Of a DNA stretch of 53,462 nt, positions 33,239 through 41,972 are shown in pieces. Position 1 is the first letter of the stretch. Every line of letters starts with the position of its first letter. The stretch is from Bacillota bacterium. GTDB taxonomy: Bacteria > Bacillota > Clostridia > Christensenellales > CAG-138. The notes beneath the pieces were generated by a model. The model ran no database searches. It was given only the letters and a program-made list of their open reading frames with translations, and was not told the origin of the DNA. A program made the translations under genes and the position numbers. Location of the stretch: positions 1-53,462 of the forward strand of contig JAEWYO010000006.1 in NCBI GenBank assembly GCA_023395595.1, read 5' to 3'.

Positions 33239-34246
33239 ATGGACCGAAATGGCTCGCCCGCACGAGCGAACGGCAAGCGCCGGGCAAGCGCAAAGGATAT
33301 ACCTCTACGCGCTTCATTCTTCACCCGCATGTACCGCTACCTAAAGAAATACTGGTTTCTTTATATGCTGGTTCTGCCGGGGCTTTGTTTCTTGCTGGTG
33401 TTTGAATACGCGCCGATGTACGGCATCACGCTCGCGTTCAAAGACTATTCTCCACGCCTCGGCGTGCTCGGCAGCCCATGGGTCGGACTCGATCACTTCC
33501 GCGAAATGATCGCGGACCCGAACTTCGTCCGCGCCTTCAAGAACACGCTGATCATCAACGTCTACAATCTTGTGTTCGGCTTCACCTTCTCGGTGTTTCT
33601 CGCGCTGATGATCAACGAAATCCGCCTCAAGAAGGTCAAGAGTGTCGTGCAGACCGCAGTGTACCTGCCGTACTTCCTCTCCTGGGTCATCTTCGCGGGT
33701 TTGGTACAGGTCTTTCTGGAGTATCCCTCCTCGGCGGATCTCGGCGGTGTGGTCAATCAGGTGATCACCAAACTCGGCGGTGCGCCAATCGACTTTCTCA
33801 AGCGACCGGAGCTATTCCGCGGCATCCTCGTGATCTCGAATATCATCAAAACATCCGGCTACTCGACGATTGTCTACCTCGCGGCGCTCGCGGGCATCAG
33901 CCCGACGCTGTATGAGAGCGCGGCTATCGACGGCGCAAACCGCAAGGACATGCTGCTGCATATCACGATTCCGCGCATCATGCCCTCCATCGCGATCATG
34001 CTGATCTTGCAGCTTGCGGGACTCTTCGTCTCCAACTTCGATCAGGTCTACAACCTATATAACAACTATGTGCTCTCCACCGGCGATGTGCTCTCTACCT
34101 ATATTTATCGCATCAGCCTCGGCGGCAGCGGAACAAACTTTGAGCTCTCCACCGCGACCAACTTCCTGCTCAATGCAATGGGGCTCGTCGTCGTGCTCGT
34201 CGCCAATAAGTTTGTCAGCAAACTCGACGTACAGGGCATTCTGTAA
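33239..34246 (+). CDS. ABC sugar importer permease, LplB type
   Basis: 335 residues with six predicted membrane segments, the first being YWFLYMLVLPGLCFLLVFEYAP (~39-60). The permease coupling motif is in YESAAIDGANRKDMLLHITIPRI (~225-247), which docks to the ATPase. LplB-type permeases import oligosaccharides or modified sugars. A basic N-terminal tail of ~38 residues precedes the first segment. AGGGGG lies 8 bases upstream. No ATPase gene is nearby; such systems usually share a common MsmX-like ATPase encoded elsewhere. Confidence 0.93.
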   Translation: MDRNGSPARANGKRRASAKDIPLRASFFTRMYRYLKKYWFLYMLVLPGLCFLLVFEYAPMYGITLAFKDYSPRLGVLGSPWVGLDHFREMIADPNFVRAFKNTLIINVYNLVFGFTFSVFLALMINEIRLKKVKSVVQTAVYLPYFLSWVIFAGLVQVFLEYPSSADLGGVVNQVITKLGGAPIDFLKRPELFRGILVISNIIKTSGYSTIVYLAALAGISPTLYESAAIDGANRKDMLLHITIPRIMPSIAIMLILQLAGLFVSNFDQVYNLYNNYVLSTGDVLSTYIYRISLGGSGTNFELSTATNFLLNAMGLVVVLVANKFVSKLDVQGIL

Positions 34247-34261
34247 GAAAGGAGGCGCAGC

Positions 34262-35191
34262 ATGAGTCGATATTTTCAAAAACACGCGGGCTATCGTACA
34301 ACGATGCTCGGCAAAGTCGGATTCAACTTCTACGATGTGTTCGTATACGCCTTCTGTGTCCTCTTCGCGGTGCTTTGCGTTTACCCCATGTGGTATGTGC
34401 TCATCAGCTCCATCACGCCGTATGAGGAATATGTCAAAGGCGGGTTGATGCTCCTGCCGCTCGGCGGGATTGACCTGCAATACTACAAGGCGATCTTCAG
34501 CACAAAAGCATTCACCAACAGCATGTGGATTTCGGTCGCCAAGACCGTTCTTGCAACCTCGCTGAGCATGCTGATCACCTCCACGATGGCGTATGCCTGC
34601 AGCAAGAGCCACGTCAGGGGAATGAAGGTTATCAACGCGCTCGTCGTGTTCGTGCTCTTCTTCACCGGCGGCTTAATCCCGCAGTACATGCTCTACAAAG
34701 ACCTCGGCATTTTGCGCACCTTCTGGGTCATGGTTCTGCCGAGCGGGCTCAACATCGTTTACTTCGTAATCATGCGCAACTACTTCTCCTATTCGGTTCC
34801 GAAGGAACTGGAGGAGGCGGCTTTGATCGATGGCTGTACCGAAGTCGGAGTTTTCTTCCGGGTCATCATCCCGATTTCGCGCTCCATGCTGGCCGCCGTC
34901 GCGCTGTTCATCGCGGTCATCAACTGGAACGACTACTACAGCTACATGATGTTCATCTCCAACAAGACCAACCTGCAACCGTTTGTCTGGATTTTGCGGC
35001 GCATGCTGGTCGATCAGTCGATGATGAATCAGGTGCGAAACGGTGCGGTGTCCATCGGGCTCACGTTACCGCCGCCCATGGCGCTCAGAATGGCAACCAT
35101 CATCTGCGCGATGCTGCCGATCATGATCGTTTACCCGTTCCTGCAACCATATTTTACCAGCGGAATCACCCTCGGCGCGATCAAAGAATAA
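34262..35191 (+). CDS. ABC sugar importer permease, YtcP/LplC type
   Basis: 309 residues, the partner of the LplB-type permease, also with six membrane segments (first VFVYAFCVLFAVLCVYPMWY near 24-43). The coupling motif is in EEAALIDGCTEVGVFFRVIIPIS near 182-204. The C-terminus PYFTSGITLGAIKE is characteristic of YtcP/LplC proteins. It lies 15 bases after the first permease with AAGGAGG upstream. Confidence 0.93.
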   Translation: MSRYFQKHAGYRTTMLGKVGFNFYDVFVYAFCVLFAVLCVYPMWYVLISSITPYEEYVKGGLMLLPLGGIDLQYYKAIFSTKAFTNSMWISVAKTVLATSLSMLITSTMAYACSKSHVRGMKVINALVVFVLFFTGGLIPQYMLYKDLGILRTFWVMVLPSGLNIVYFVIMRNYFSYSVPKELEEAALIDGCTEVGVFFRVIIPISRSMLAAVALFIAVINWNDYYSYMMFISNKTNLQPFVWILRRMLVDQSMMNQVRNGAVSIGLTLPPPMALRMATIICAMLPIMIVYPFLQPYFTSGITLGAIKE

Positions 35192-35204
35192 GAGAATGGA
35201 AACC

Positions 35205-35250
35205 GGCGGCTTCGCCGCCCTCTGGCTTCGTGTTCCCGAAAATGTCGGGA
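35205..35250 (+). repeat. Two hairpins between permease and binding-protein genes
   Basis: GGCGGC (35205-35210) pairs with GCCGCC (35214-35219) and TCCCGA (35234-35239) with TCGGGA (35245-35250). Neither has a U-run. Hairpins here often block decay so that the binding protein is made in excess over the permeases; the effect is inferred. Confidence 0.55.
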
Positions 35251-35319
35251 TGCGTGCAAACAAAGGACATTTTTGCCGCAATGACGCGGTGATTATGATA
35301 ATAACAGGAGGAATTCAAA

Positions 35320-37056
35320 ATGAAGAAGTTCTTGGCACTGCTTCTGGTGGCAGTTCTGGCCTTCACAGCGTTGGCCTGCAAAGCTACCCCCGCGGCAGAA
35401 ACCACGGCGCCGGATGCAGCCGCAACCGATGCAGCCGAAGCAACCGCGCCCGTCGCGGAAACGAACGCGGATCGTGAAACCGTTAACGTCCGCTTTGCCC
35501 AGTTCGGCAACAGCATCGACGACGTGGACGGCATGTCCGCAGACCCGATCAAAAAGGCAATTGAAAGCGCCGTCAACGTAACCCTTGAGTACGACACCGG
35601 CACGGACGGCTTTGATGATCGCATGCAGACCGAGCTCTACACGGGCGGCGCACCGGACCTCTTCCCCACCTGGGGCGAGACCGACAAGATCACCAAATGG
35701 GTGAGCGAAGACCTCGTGTACAACCTCTCCGACATCGTCAACGCTTCCCCGGATCGTTACCCGACGCTGAGCAAGATCATGAACAGCGAAGAGTACAAGA
35801 TGTACAATAAGCTCTACACCGGCGATGAAAACAAAGCCTACGCCATCTACTCCATCGCGGCGTTTGCTGATCCCGCCTATGCCGGTATCTCCGTTTACAA
35901 CCAGGCGATCCTCGATGCCGTCAACGGCGGCGCGGTTCCCCAGACGGTTGACGAATTCCTGACCTATGCTTCCGCAGCCGGCCAGGGCAGCTATGTTGGC
36001 TGGTGGCCCCGCAACGACAAGCTGACCAACTGGAACGAAATCGACAAGACCATCGCAGCCCCGCAGGGCACCTCCATCCTCGCACCGAATGGCGACGTTT
36101 GGAACGGCTTCGTCCTCTCGGGCGACCTCGGCACCGACACCGAAAAATGGACGCTGGCAACCACGAGCGATGCTTCCAAGGAAGTTGTCAAACAGCTCGC
36201 AGAGCTCTACAAGAACGGCGGCCTCGACAGCGGCATCGGCGTGAAGAGCGACTTTGACGATGCATATGCCGATTTCGGCCTCGGCAAGATCGGCGCCATG
36301 AACTTCGGCTTTGGTTATCCGGGCCAGTTCCGTGACTTCTACAAAGAATGCTGGCTTGCTGCCAACCCCTCCGCGAAGATGAGCGACCTGACCCTCGGCG
36401 TCGCCCTGACGGACGAAGGCAACAACGGTCACACCTACACCACCGGCACGTGGGTTGGCGCGCACTACTTCATCCCGACCTCCTGCGCATACCCGGAGCG
36501 CGTGCTCGACCTCGTGGAATACCTCGCAAGCGCGGCTGGCCAGGATCTGCTCCACAACACGAACAACTACGTCTACAACGACGCACAGGGCGTGGACTTC
36601 TGGAATTCCGCAACGGCACCCTACGGCTACGGCGACGGACGCTGCAAGTACGTGTGGTTCAGCTATCTCTTCAGCGGCACGGAATATGAAGTGGACTTCA
36701 CCAACAACGATTGGTGGACCGCCGTCTCCAAGCCCATCGACAACAGCAACAATTGGGCGACCGACGAAGACAAGGCGCTTGTCGATTATGCAAAGGGCGT
36801 TCTCGCCGGCTACACCGACAAAGCAGTCATCCAGCTCCCGGCTTACTACGGCCTCATCGTGCTGCCCTCCGAGGCTGCCGATATCCGCACAAAGCTGCAG
36901 GACATCACCAACCAGTACCTGACCCAGATGCTCGGCGGACAGCTTGATGTTGAAACCGCATGGCCGGAATACGTCGCAGCTTATGAAGCGGCTGGCGCGG
37001 CCAACCTCGAGACCATGGTCAACGACGCAATTGCAACCGCCCGCGCGGCGCAGTAA
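35320..37056 (+). CDS. Extracellular sugar-binding lipoprotein of the LplB/YtcP importer
   Basis: 578 residues. A lipoprotein signal peptide (MKKFLALLLVAVLAFTALAC) ends at Cys20; the lipobox ALAC is slightly unusual, with Leu at -2 rather than -3. A low-complexity Ala/Thr/Glu linker (~21-52) tethers the domain to the membrane. The rest is a large type-1-like binding protein (VRFAQFGNSI start, GGAPDLFPTW near 110) of the LplA/YtcQ size class, typical for oligosaccharides. AGGAGG lies 9 bases before the ATG. It follows the permeases after a 128-base gap with hairpins and is followed by a terminator. Confidence 0.93.
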   Translation: MKKFLALLLVAVLAFTALACKATPAAETTAPDAAATDAAEATAPVAETNADRETVNVRFAQFGNSIDDVDGMSADPIKKAIESAVNVTLEYDTGTDGFDDRMQTELYTGGAPDLFPTWGETDKITKWVSEDLVYNLSDIVNASPDRYPTLSKIMNSEEYKMYNKLYTGDENKAYAIYSIAAFADPAYAGISVYNQAILDAVNGGAVPQTVDEFLTYASAAGQGSYVGWWPRNDKLTNWNEIDKTIAAPQGTSILAPNGDVWNGFVLSGDLGTDTEKWTLATTSDASKEVVKQLAELYKNGGLDSGIGVKSDFDDAYADFGLGKIGAMNFGFGYPGQFRDFYKECWLAANPSAKMSDLTLGVALTDEGNNGHTYTTGTWVGAHYFIPTSCAYPERVLDLVEYLASAAGQDLLHNTNNYVYNDAQGVDFWNSATAPYGYGDGRCKYVWFSYLFSGTEYEVDFTNNDWWTAVSKPIDNSNNWATDEDKALVDYAKGVLAGYTDKAVIQLPAYYGLIVLPSEAADIRTKLQDITNQYLTQMLGGQLDVETAWPEYVAAYEAAGAANLETMVNDAIATARAAQ

Positions 37057-37106
37057 ACAAACCAGCGGCTAAAACGGCCTAACTCACAACTCACACTCAC
37101 ACAAGA

Positions 37107-37139
37107 AGAGCCTCCGCTCCAAACTGGGGCGGAGGCTCT
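37107..37139 (+). terminator. Terminator-like hairpin after the binding-protein gene
   Basis: AGAGCCTCCGC (37107-37117) and GCGGAGGCTCT (37129-37139) form a perfect 11-bp GC-rich stem with an 11-base loop. The tail CTCTTCC is poor in U, so it may be leaky and let some transcription into the esterase gene. Confidence 0.6.
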
Positions 37140-37212
37140 CTCTTCCGGCAGGCACACAATTGTATGGCGGCCAACCCGGCATGACGAGGCGGCAGCCCAA
37201 AGAGAAAAACAG

Positions 37213-37221
37213 TGCTATAAT
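37213..37221 (+). promoter_or_regulatory. Extended -10 promoter of the esterase operon
   Basis: TGCTATAAT (37213-37221) is a perfect extended -10 element. No convincing -35 is seen at 16-18 bases. It lies 72 bases before the esterase start codon. Confidence 0.5.
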
Positions 37222-37293
37222 CAAGCCAGAAGCAATCGTTTCCCTCATTCCGATAAAAATCTTCGCACATGCGCGAAAGGAAGTATACACACC

Positions 37294-38706
37294 ATGGACT
37301 TTGGCGTAACCATCACCGGCGGGGTTTCCCCATGGCAAATCTTTCAGCAAAACGAATCCGGCACGGCGCGCATCCGCGTTTACGGCAACTGCCGCCGCGT
37401 ACACTTGAGCCAAGAGCTTCCGCTCCAGTTTTCGCCTGTTGACAGCGGCAAGATCACCGTAAAGGCGCGAGTTGCCCTCGAATCCAGCGGCGAAAACATC
37501 GTGCCGTGGTCGCTGTGTCAGGTGTTTGACGACCAGCGCTGGGAGATCGTGTTTGACGCGGTTCCGGCTGGTGGTCCCTATCGTATTGAGACCTATATGG
37601 ACTACGAGGGTTGGGACGGGCTCTCCTGCACGCGCGGGGATATGGTGCACCATATCGGCGTTGGCGATGTGTTCGTCATCGCGGGGCAAAGCAACGCCGC
37701 AGGACGCGCGAAAGACCCGATTGAGGATGCACCTGAGATCGGCGTAAGCCTCTTGCGCGATAGTGGGGTCTGGGATCTCGCCGCGCACCCGCTGGGTGAA
37801 ACGACGGGCTCCATCCACCTCGGTCACTTTGAAAACCACAACCCCGGGCACACGCCGTGGCTGCACTTTGCGAAGATTCTCAAGCGCACGCTGGGCTACC
37901 CGATCGGGCTTGTGATGAGCGCCTATGGCGGCTCTCCGCTGCGCTGGTGGAACCCCGCGGAAAACGGCGCGCTGACGAAAAACATGCTTGAGCAGCTTGC
38001 GGACTACGATCTGCACCCCAAGGCCATGCTCTGGTATCAAGGTGAGGCGGAAGGATTCGAAAACAGCGCGGAAACCTATCTTGCCCGCTTCTCCAACTTT
38101 GTCGATTCCGTTCGCGCCTCGCTGAATCAGCCGGAGCTGCCAGTGATCACCTTCCAGCTCAACCGCCAGTTCTGCGAATGCGACCTTGCGCTCGACCGCC
38201 AATGGGGCATCGTGCGGCAGGCGCAGCGGGACGCGATGTACCGTCTCCAGAACGTCTATACACTCGCCACGCAGGATGTCGCGATGTTCGATTTCATCCA
38301 CAACGGCGCGGGCGGCAACCTCACGCTTGGAGAGCGCGCGGCAAAATGCGCGTTGGCAGAGCTCTACGGCAAAACACGCGATTGGAAAGCCCCGGAGGTA
38401 ACAAAGGCGGTCCTGCTCGCGCCCGATATCGTAGAGCTGCGCTTTGACGAGATCAAAAACTGGATCAACCCGTTTGACCCGCCCGCCTCGCTGCTGCCGT
38501 TTGAGGCGGAGGATGCGCAGGGATTCGTCAAGCCAGTCTCATACGAGACAAAGAACGATACTCTCGTGCTGCACTTTGATCGGGCGCTGCTGCCCGGCGC
38601 GGTGCTGCACGGAAGTTGGCGCAGCAACCCCGGACAGGTTGTGCCGTGGGACTGCATGCGCTTTCCGATGCTGGCGTTTTACGCGCTGCCGATCACGAAT
38701 GCATAA
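37294..38706 (+). CDS. SASA-type carbohydrate O-acetylesterase (SGNH fold)
   Basis: 470 residues. The SASA/sialate O-acetylesterase motifs are in order: nucleophile Ser133 in VIAGQSNAAGR, WYQGEAEG near 247 and DFIHNGAGG near 330 with the catalytic Asp/His. Residues 1-110 are a beta-rich N-terminal domain. No signal peptide is seen, so deacetylation would be inside the cell. Members remove acetyl groups from sialic acids, xylan or pectin sugars. GAAAGGAAG stands upstream of the ATG. First gene of a three-gene operon with the glycosidase-like and second Asp-box proteins. Confidence 0.82.
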   Translation: MDFGVTITGGVSPWQIFQQNESGTARIRVYGNCRRVHLSQELPLQFSPVDSGKITVKARVALESSGENIVPWSLCQVFDDQRWEIVFDAVPAGGPYRIETYMDYEGWDGLSCTRGDMVHHIGVGDVFVIAGQSNAAGRAKDPIEDAPEIGVSLLRDSGVWDLAAHPLGETTGSIHLGHFENHNPGHTPWLHFAKILKRTLGYPIGLVMSAYGGSPLRWWNPAENGALTKNMLEQLADYDLHPKAMLWYQGEAEGFENSAETYLARFSNFVDSVRASLNQPELPVITFQLNRQFCECDLALDRQWGIVRQAQRDAMYRLQNVYTLATQDVAMFDFIHNGAGGNLTLGERAAKCALAELYGKTRDWKAPEVTKAVLLAPDIVELRFDEIKNWINPFDPPASLLPFEAEDAQGFVKPVSYETKNDTLVLHFDRALLPGAVLHGSWRSNPGQVVPWDCMRFPMLAFYALPITNA

Positions 38707-38732
38707 CACATTCAAACAATTTGGAGGATTTC

Positions 38733-40778
38733 ATGCCCGACGCGTTTCGCTATTGCTTCCGCTTCTGCTGCGACCCGGGGTTTAACGACGAGATCGAGTT
38801 GCCAAAGCTGCTCTCTTTTTGCGACGAGGCGCGCGTGGACGACGTGATGGTGTTTGTCAACGTCGAAGAGCTCAACACCGGACACATGGATGAAGCGGAG
38901 CAGGACACCTGGCTTAAGCTGCTTGGCCGCATCAAGCCGCTGCTCGACGCACGCGGCATCACGCTCTCGGTCAACCATTGGCACTCTCTCATGCACGCCG
39001 ACCTCGGCAAGCACTTCCGCGCGGATCAGCCGTTTCGCGCGATGGTTGATCCCGAGGGGAACGCGGCGGAGCTTTGCGTCTGCCCGCTGGACGAGGCTTG
39101 GCGCGCCTACATCGCACGCATCTATGCACGATATGCCGCTCTTTCGCCGGACACGGTCTGGGTGGAGGACGATTTTCGCTATCACAACCACGACCCGCTC
39201 CACTGGGGCGGCTGCTTCTGCGCGGAGCACATGCGCCGCTTTTCCGCGCACGCGGGTGAACCCCTCACGCGGGAAGCGTTCGTTGCGGGGTTGCTCACGC
39301 CCGGCGAACCTTCGCGCTATCGCGAAATCTGGCTGGACGAGTGCCGTGCAGGGCTGGAAGGCGCGGCAAGCGCCATCGAGCAGGCGGTGCACGCCGTCGA
39401 TCCCGCAGTCAAAATCGGGCTGATGAGCAGCGTGCCATATGTGCACTCCGCCGAAGGACGAAACTGGAAATCGCTTCTCTCCGCACTCGGCGGCGTGGTC
39501 AACCCGCCCGTTTCGCGCATCCATTTGCCCGCCTATCAGGAGCTTGTGCCGTGGAAATATCTGCAAGCGTTCCACATGGTCAGTTTCGTCAACCGTGCAC
39601 TGCTTGTGCCGGAGACGCTGGTCTATCCGGAGCTGGAGAACTATCCCTACTCCCGCTTCTCCAAGAGCCGGACGTTCACGCGCTTTCAGCTGCTCAGCTC
39701 GCTCGCGCTGAATCTATCCGGCATGACCATCGATCTCTTCGACCTCAACGGACGCGGGATCATCGAGTCCGACGGCTACCAGCAAATGCTGCGCGAGGTC
39801 AAGCCCGTGCTCAATGCGATGAACGCCAGCGGCGCGTTTCGTCTACCGCGCAAGGGCGTTTGTGTGCTCATCGACGAGCGCGCGAGCTATCATCTGCGCA
39901 CGAAAGATGGCGTGCGGATGGAGGAACTCTATCCCGAGGAAGTCTTCTGGGCGGGCGTGCTGCCCGCGATGGGCGTGCCGATGTACGTCGGCACCACGCC
40001 GGAGGATGCGCAGGGCGTTTGCGCGGTCTCCGGGCAATATTTCCGCAACCTCACCGCGGCGCAGATCGAAGCGCTCTTTGCAAACAACTTTGTCCTGCTC
40101 AACGGAGACGCACTTGAGACGCTACTCTCCCTCGGTCTTGGGCGTCTTGCGGGCGTACAGAGCGCCGTATGGATGCGGCAAAACAGCGGTGCCTACACGT
40201 TTGAACAGGTCACCAACGGGAAAATCTACACCACCGTCCCCAACGCGCGCGCCAGCAGCGTAATCTCCGGCGCGGACGCGCTGGGCGTGGCGTATCTGCC
40301 GGATGCGCAAGCTTACGAATACTCCGCGTTGTTCGATAGCTTCCGCAAGCGCAGAGCCGCCTGTGAGGTGGTATCGCAAAATCGCGTGCTGGTCTATCCC
40401 TTCGGCCGCTTCGGCAGCCCGCAGGAGATTCCACCGATGCTGATGAACGACGTGCGACAGGAGATTTTGCAGGACGTGCTGGCACAAAGTGGTCGCATGA
40501 CGGTGCCGATGGTGGAAGGCAGCCCAAATCTCGTTCCGTATGTGTTTGCTCACGACGAGGCAGCCTATCTCTATCTCGTCAACGGCGCGCTTGACGCGGC
40601 GGACGGCGTTTCCCTCCGCCTCGCGCAGGAAAGCGGTGTGTTTGCGCTGAGCCTTCTACCCAGCCGCGGCGAACCATGCGCGTTTACCATTCAGCTGGAA
40701 AACGGCAGATGCACGCTGCCCATCCGGATCGAGTCCATGGAGAGTGCGCTGATCACGATGCGCAAACTCGAACAATAG
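38733..40778 (+). CDS. Unrecognised glycoside-hydrolase-like protein, 681 aa
   Basis: 681 residues, no signal peptide or membrane segment. I do not recognise the family. Residues ~1-390 read like a TIM barrel: WVEDDFRYHNHDPLHWGGCFC near 147-167 carries acidic and His residues in the style of clan-A glycosidases, and MTIDLFDLNG lies near 330. Residues ~395-560 (KGVCVLIDERASYHL onward) resemble the amidotransferase-like trimerisation domain of GH42 enzymes, and the end is beta-rich. Start at 38733 is fixed by GGAGG 6 bases upstream; the longer open frame overlaps the esterase. Context suggests an intracellular glycosidase. Confidence 0.65.
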   Translation: MPDAFRYCFRFCCDPGFNDEIELPKLLSFCDEARVDDVMVFVNVEELNTGHMDEAEQDTWLKLLGRIKPLLDARGITLSVNHWHSLMHADLGKHFRADQPFRAMVDPEGNAAELCVCPLDEAWRAYIARIYARYAALSPDTVWVEDDFRYHNHDPLHWGGCFCAEHMRRFSAHAGEPLTREAFVAGLLTPGEPSRYREIWLDECRAGLEGAASAIEQAVHAVDPAVKIGLMSSVPYVHSAEGRNWKSLLSALGGVVNPPVSRIHLPAYQELVPWKYLQAFHMVSFVNRALLVPETLVYPELENYPYSRFSKSRTFTRFQLLSSLALNLSGMTIDLFDLNGRGIIESDGYQQMLREVKPVLNAMNASGAFRLPRKGVCVLIDERASYHLRTKDGVRMEELYPEEVFWAGVLPAMGVPMYVGTTPEDAQGVCAVSGQYFRNLTAAQIEALFANNFVLLNGDALETLLSLGLGRLAGVQSAVWMRQNSGAYTFEQVTNGKIYTTVPNARASSVISGADALGVAYLPDAQAYEYSALFDSFRKRRAACEVVSQNRVLVYPFGRFGSPQEIPPMLMNDVRQEILQDVLAQSGRMTVPMVEGSPNLVPYVFAHDEAAYLYLVNGALDAADGVSLRLAQESGVFALSLLPSRGEPCAFTIQLENGRCTLPIRIESMESALITMRKLEQ

Positions 40779-40854
40779 TGTTTCTCAAAAGAAGCACACA
40801 TACCCCCTTGTGAAAACCAAGTAATTACTTTTTTAGCAAGATAAAGGAGACTAT

Positions 40855-41901
40855 ATGCAAGCAAAGATCATCGATCGAAAATGGGTTGTGGAGTGGTTTG
40901 ACGAGCGGCAGTGCTATCACATGCCGAGCTTGACCATGGCGGACAACGGGAATTTGCTCACGGTTTGGAACGGCGGCTTCTTGCAATGGAACGGCGACCC
41001 GATGGGGCGCGACGCAAAGGATTGGGTCTCCGTGCTCGAACCCGGTGCAACGGCGTGGTCAAACCCCGACGCAGTGGGCTGCGACATTCGCTATTGCTGC
41101 CACGACCCGATCTGGATCAAAAACAAAAAAGGCGAAATCACGCTGCTGTTCGCCAAATTCCTCGACACCGAGGTGAATTTTGCAACCTGGTGCAACGGCA
41201 GAGACGAACTCTGGATGCGCAAAACGCAAGACGGCGGGCGCACCTGGCTGCCCGCTCACCCGGCGAACATCACCAGCGGACACGCGAGCAACGACAGCGT
41301 CCTGCTGCCGGATGGCACCATCGTGTTCGCCTGCACCAGCAGCGAGTTGCCGGATAAATACTTCGGCGCGATTCGCATTTACATTAGCCACGATGACGGC
41401 GAAACATTTGAACAAGGCCCGATTCTCTTTGCGGAGGACGGCAACCTGATCCGCGAACCCGCGCTGTGCCTGCGTCCCGACGGCGTGATTCGCCTGTTTT
41501 CGCGCACATGCCCGGGCAACGTCGGCTGGGGCTCGGCGGGCAACCACAGCCTTCCCAGCTACACCTGCGAAAGCCGCGACGGAGGCAAGAGTTGGACGAA
41601 GCCCGTGCCGAGCGGCATCCTCAACAACGAATCAAAAATCGACGTGATCAGTTGGGACGACGAGACCATCTTGATGGCGTACAACGACACACCGGAGACG
41701 GACTGGCACGAGCGCAGCCCGCTGACACTCGCCATGAGCCGCGACGAGGGCAAAACCTGGCAAAACATCCTCGAGCTTGCGTCCGCGCCAGGCAATAAAT
41801 GCCAGCCTGCCATGTGCAAGGACAAGGAAGGCCAGCTCAACATCGTGTATATGCACCGCCATACGGCGATTGAGCACCTCGTGGTCGAGATCACGAAATA
41901 A
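40855..41901 (+). CDS. Cytoplasmic Asp-box protein, sialidase family, 348 aa
   Basis: 348 residues. Four Asp boxes are visible: KTQDGGRTW (123-131), SHDDGETF (178-185), SRDGGKSW (240-247) and SRDEGKTW near 292. This is a single six-bladed propeller with no extra domain and no signal peptide. HMPSLTMADNGNLLTVWNGG near 22 corresponds to the first blade of BNR_2-type sialidases. It is half the size of the other Asp-box protein in this locus and not an obvious recent copy of it. AAAGGAG precedes the ATG. Last gene of the operon. The substrate is unproven; the fold alone does not show that it is a sialidase. Confidence 0.78.
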   Translation: MQAKIIDRKWVVEWFDERQCYHMPSLTMADNGNLLTVWNGGFLQWNGDPMGRDAKDWVSVLEPGATAWSNPDAVGCDIRYCCHDPIWIKNKKGEITLLFAKFLDTEVNFATWCNGRDELWMRKTQDGGRTWLPAHPANITSGHASNDSVLLPDGTIVFACTSSELPDKYFGAIRIYISHDDGETFEQGPILFAEDGNLIREPALCLRPDGVIRLFSRTCPGNVGWGSAGNHSLPSYTCESRDGGKSWTKPVPSGILNNESKIDVISWDDETILMAYNDTPETDWHERSPLTLAMSRDEGKTWQNILELASAPGNKCQPAMCKDKEGQLNIVYMHRHTAIEHLVVEITK

Positions 41902-41919
41902 CGCGCACCGCACGCGCGA

Positions 41920-41953
41920 AAAGCCCCGGCAAGCGAAATCTTGCCGGGGCTTT
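41920..41953. terminator. Bidirectional terminator (Asp-box protein / YhcH-like gene)
   Basis: AAAGCCCCGGCAAG (41920-41933) pairs with CTTGCCGGGGCTTT (41940-41953), a 14-bp stem with a 6-base loop. The rightward tail is TTTGTGTT; leftward the tail is short (TTTTCGCG). It lies between two convergent stops. Confidence 0.85.
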
Positions 41954-41972
41954 GTGTTACTTGTGTTTTGTC

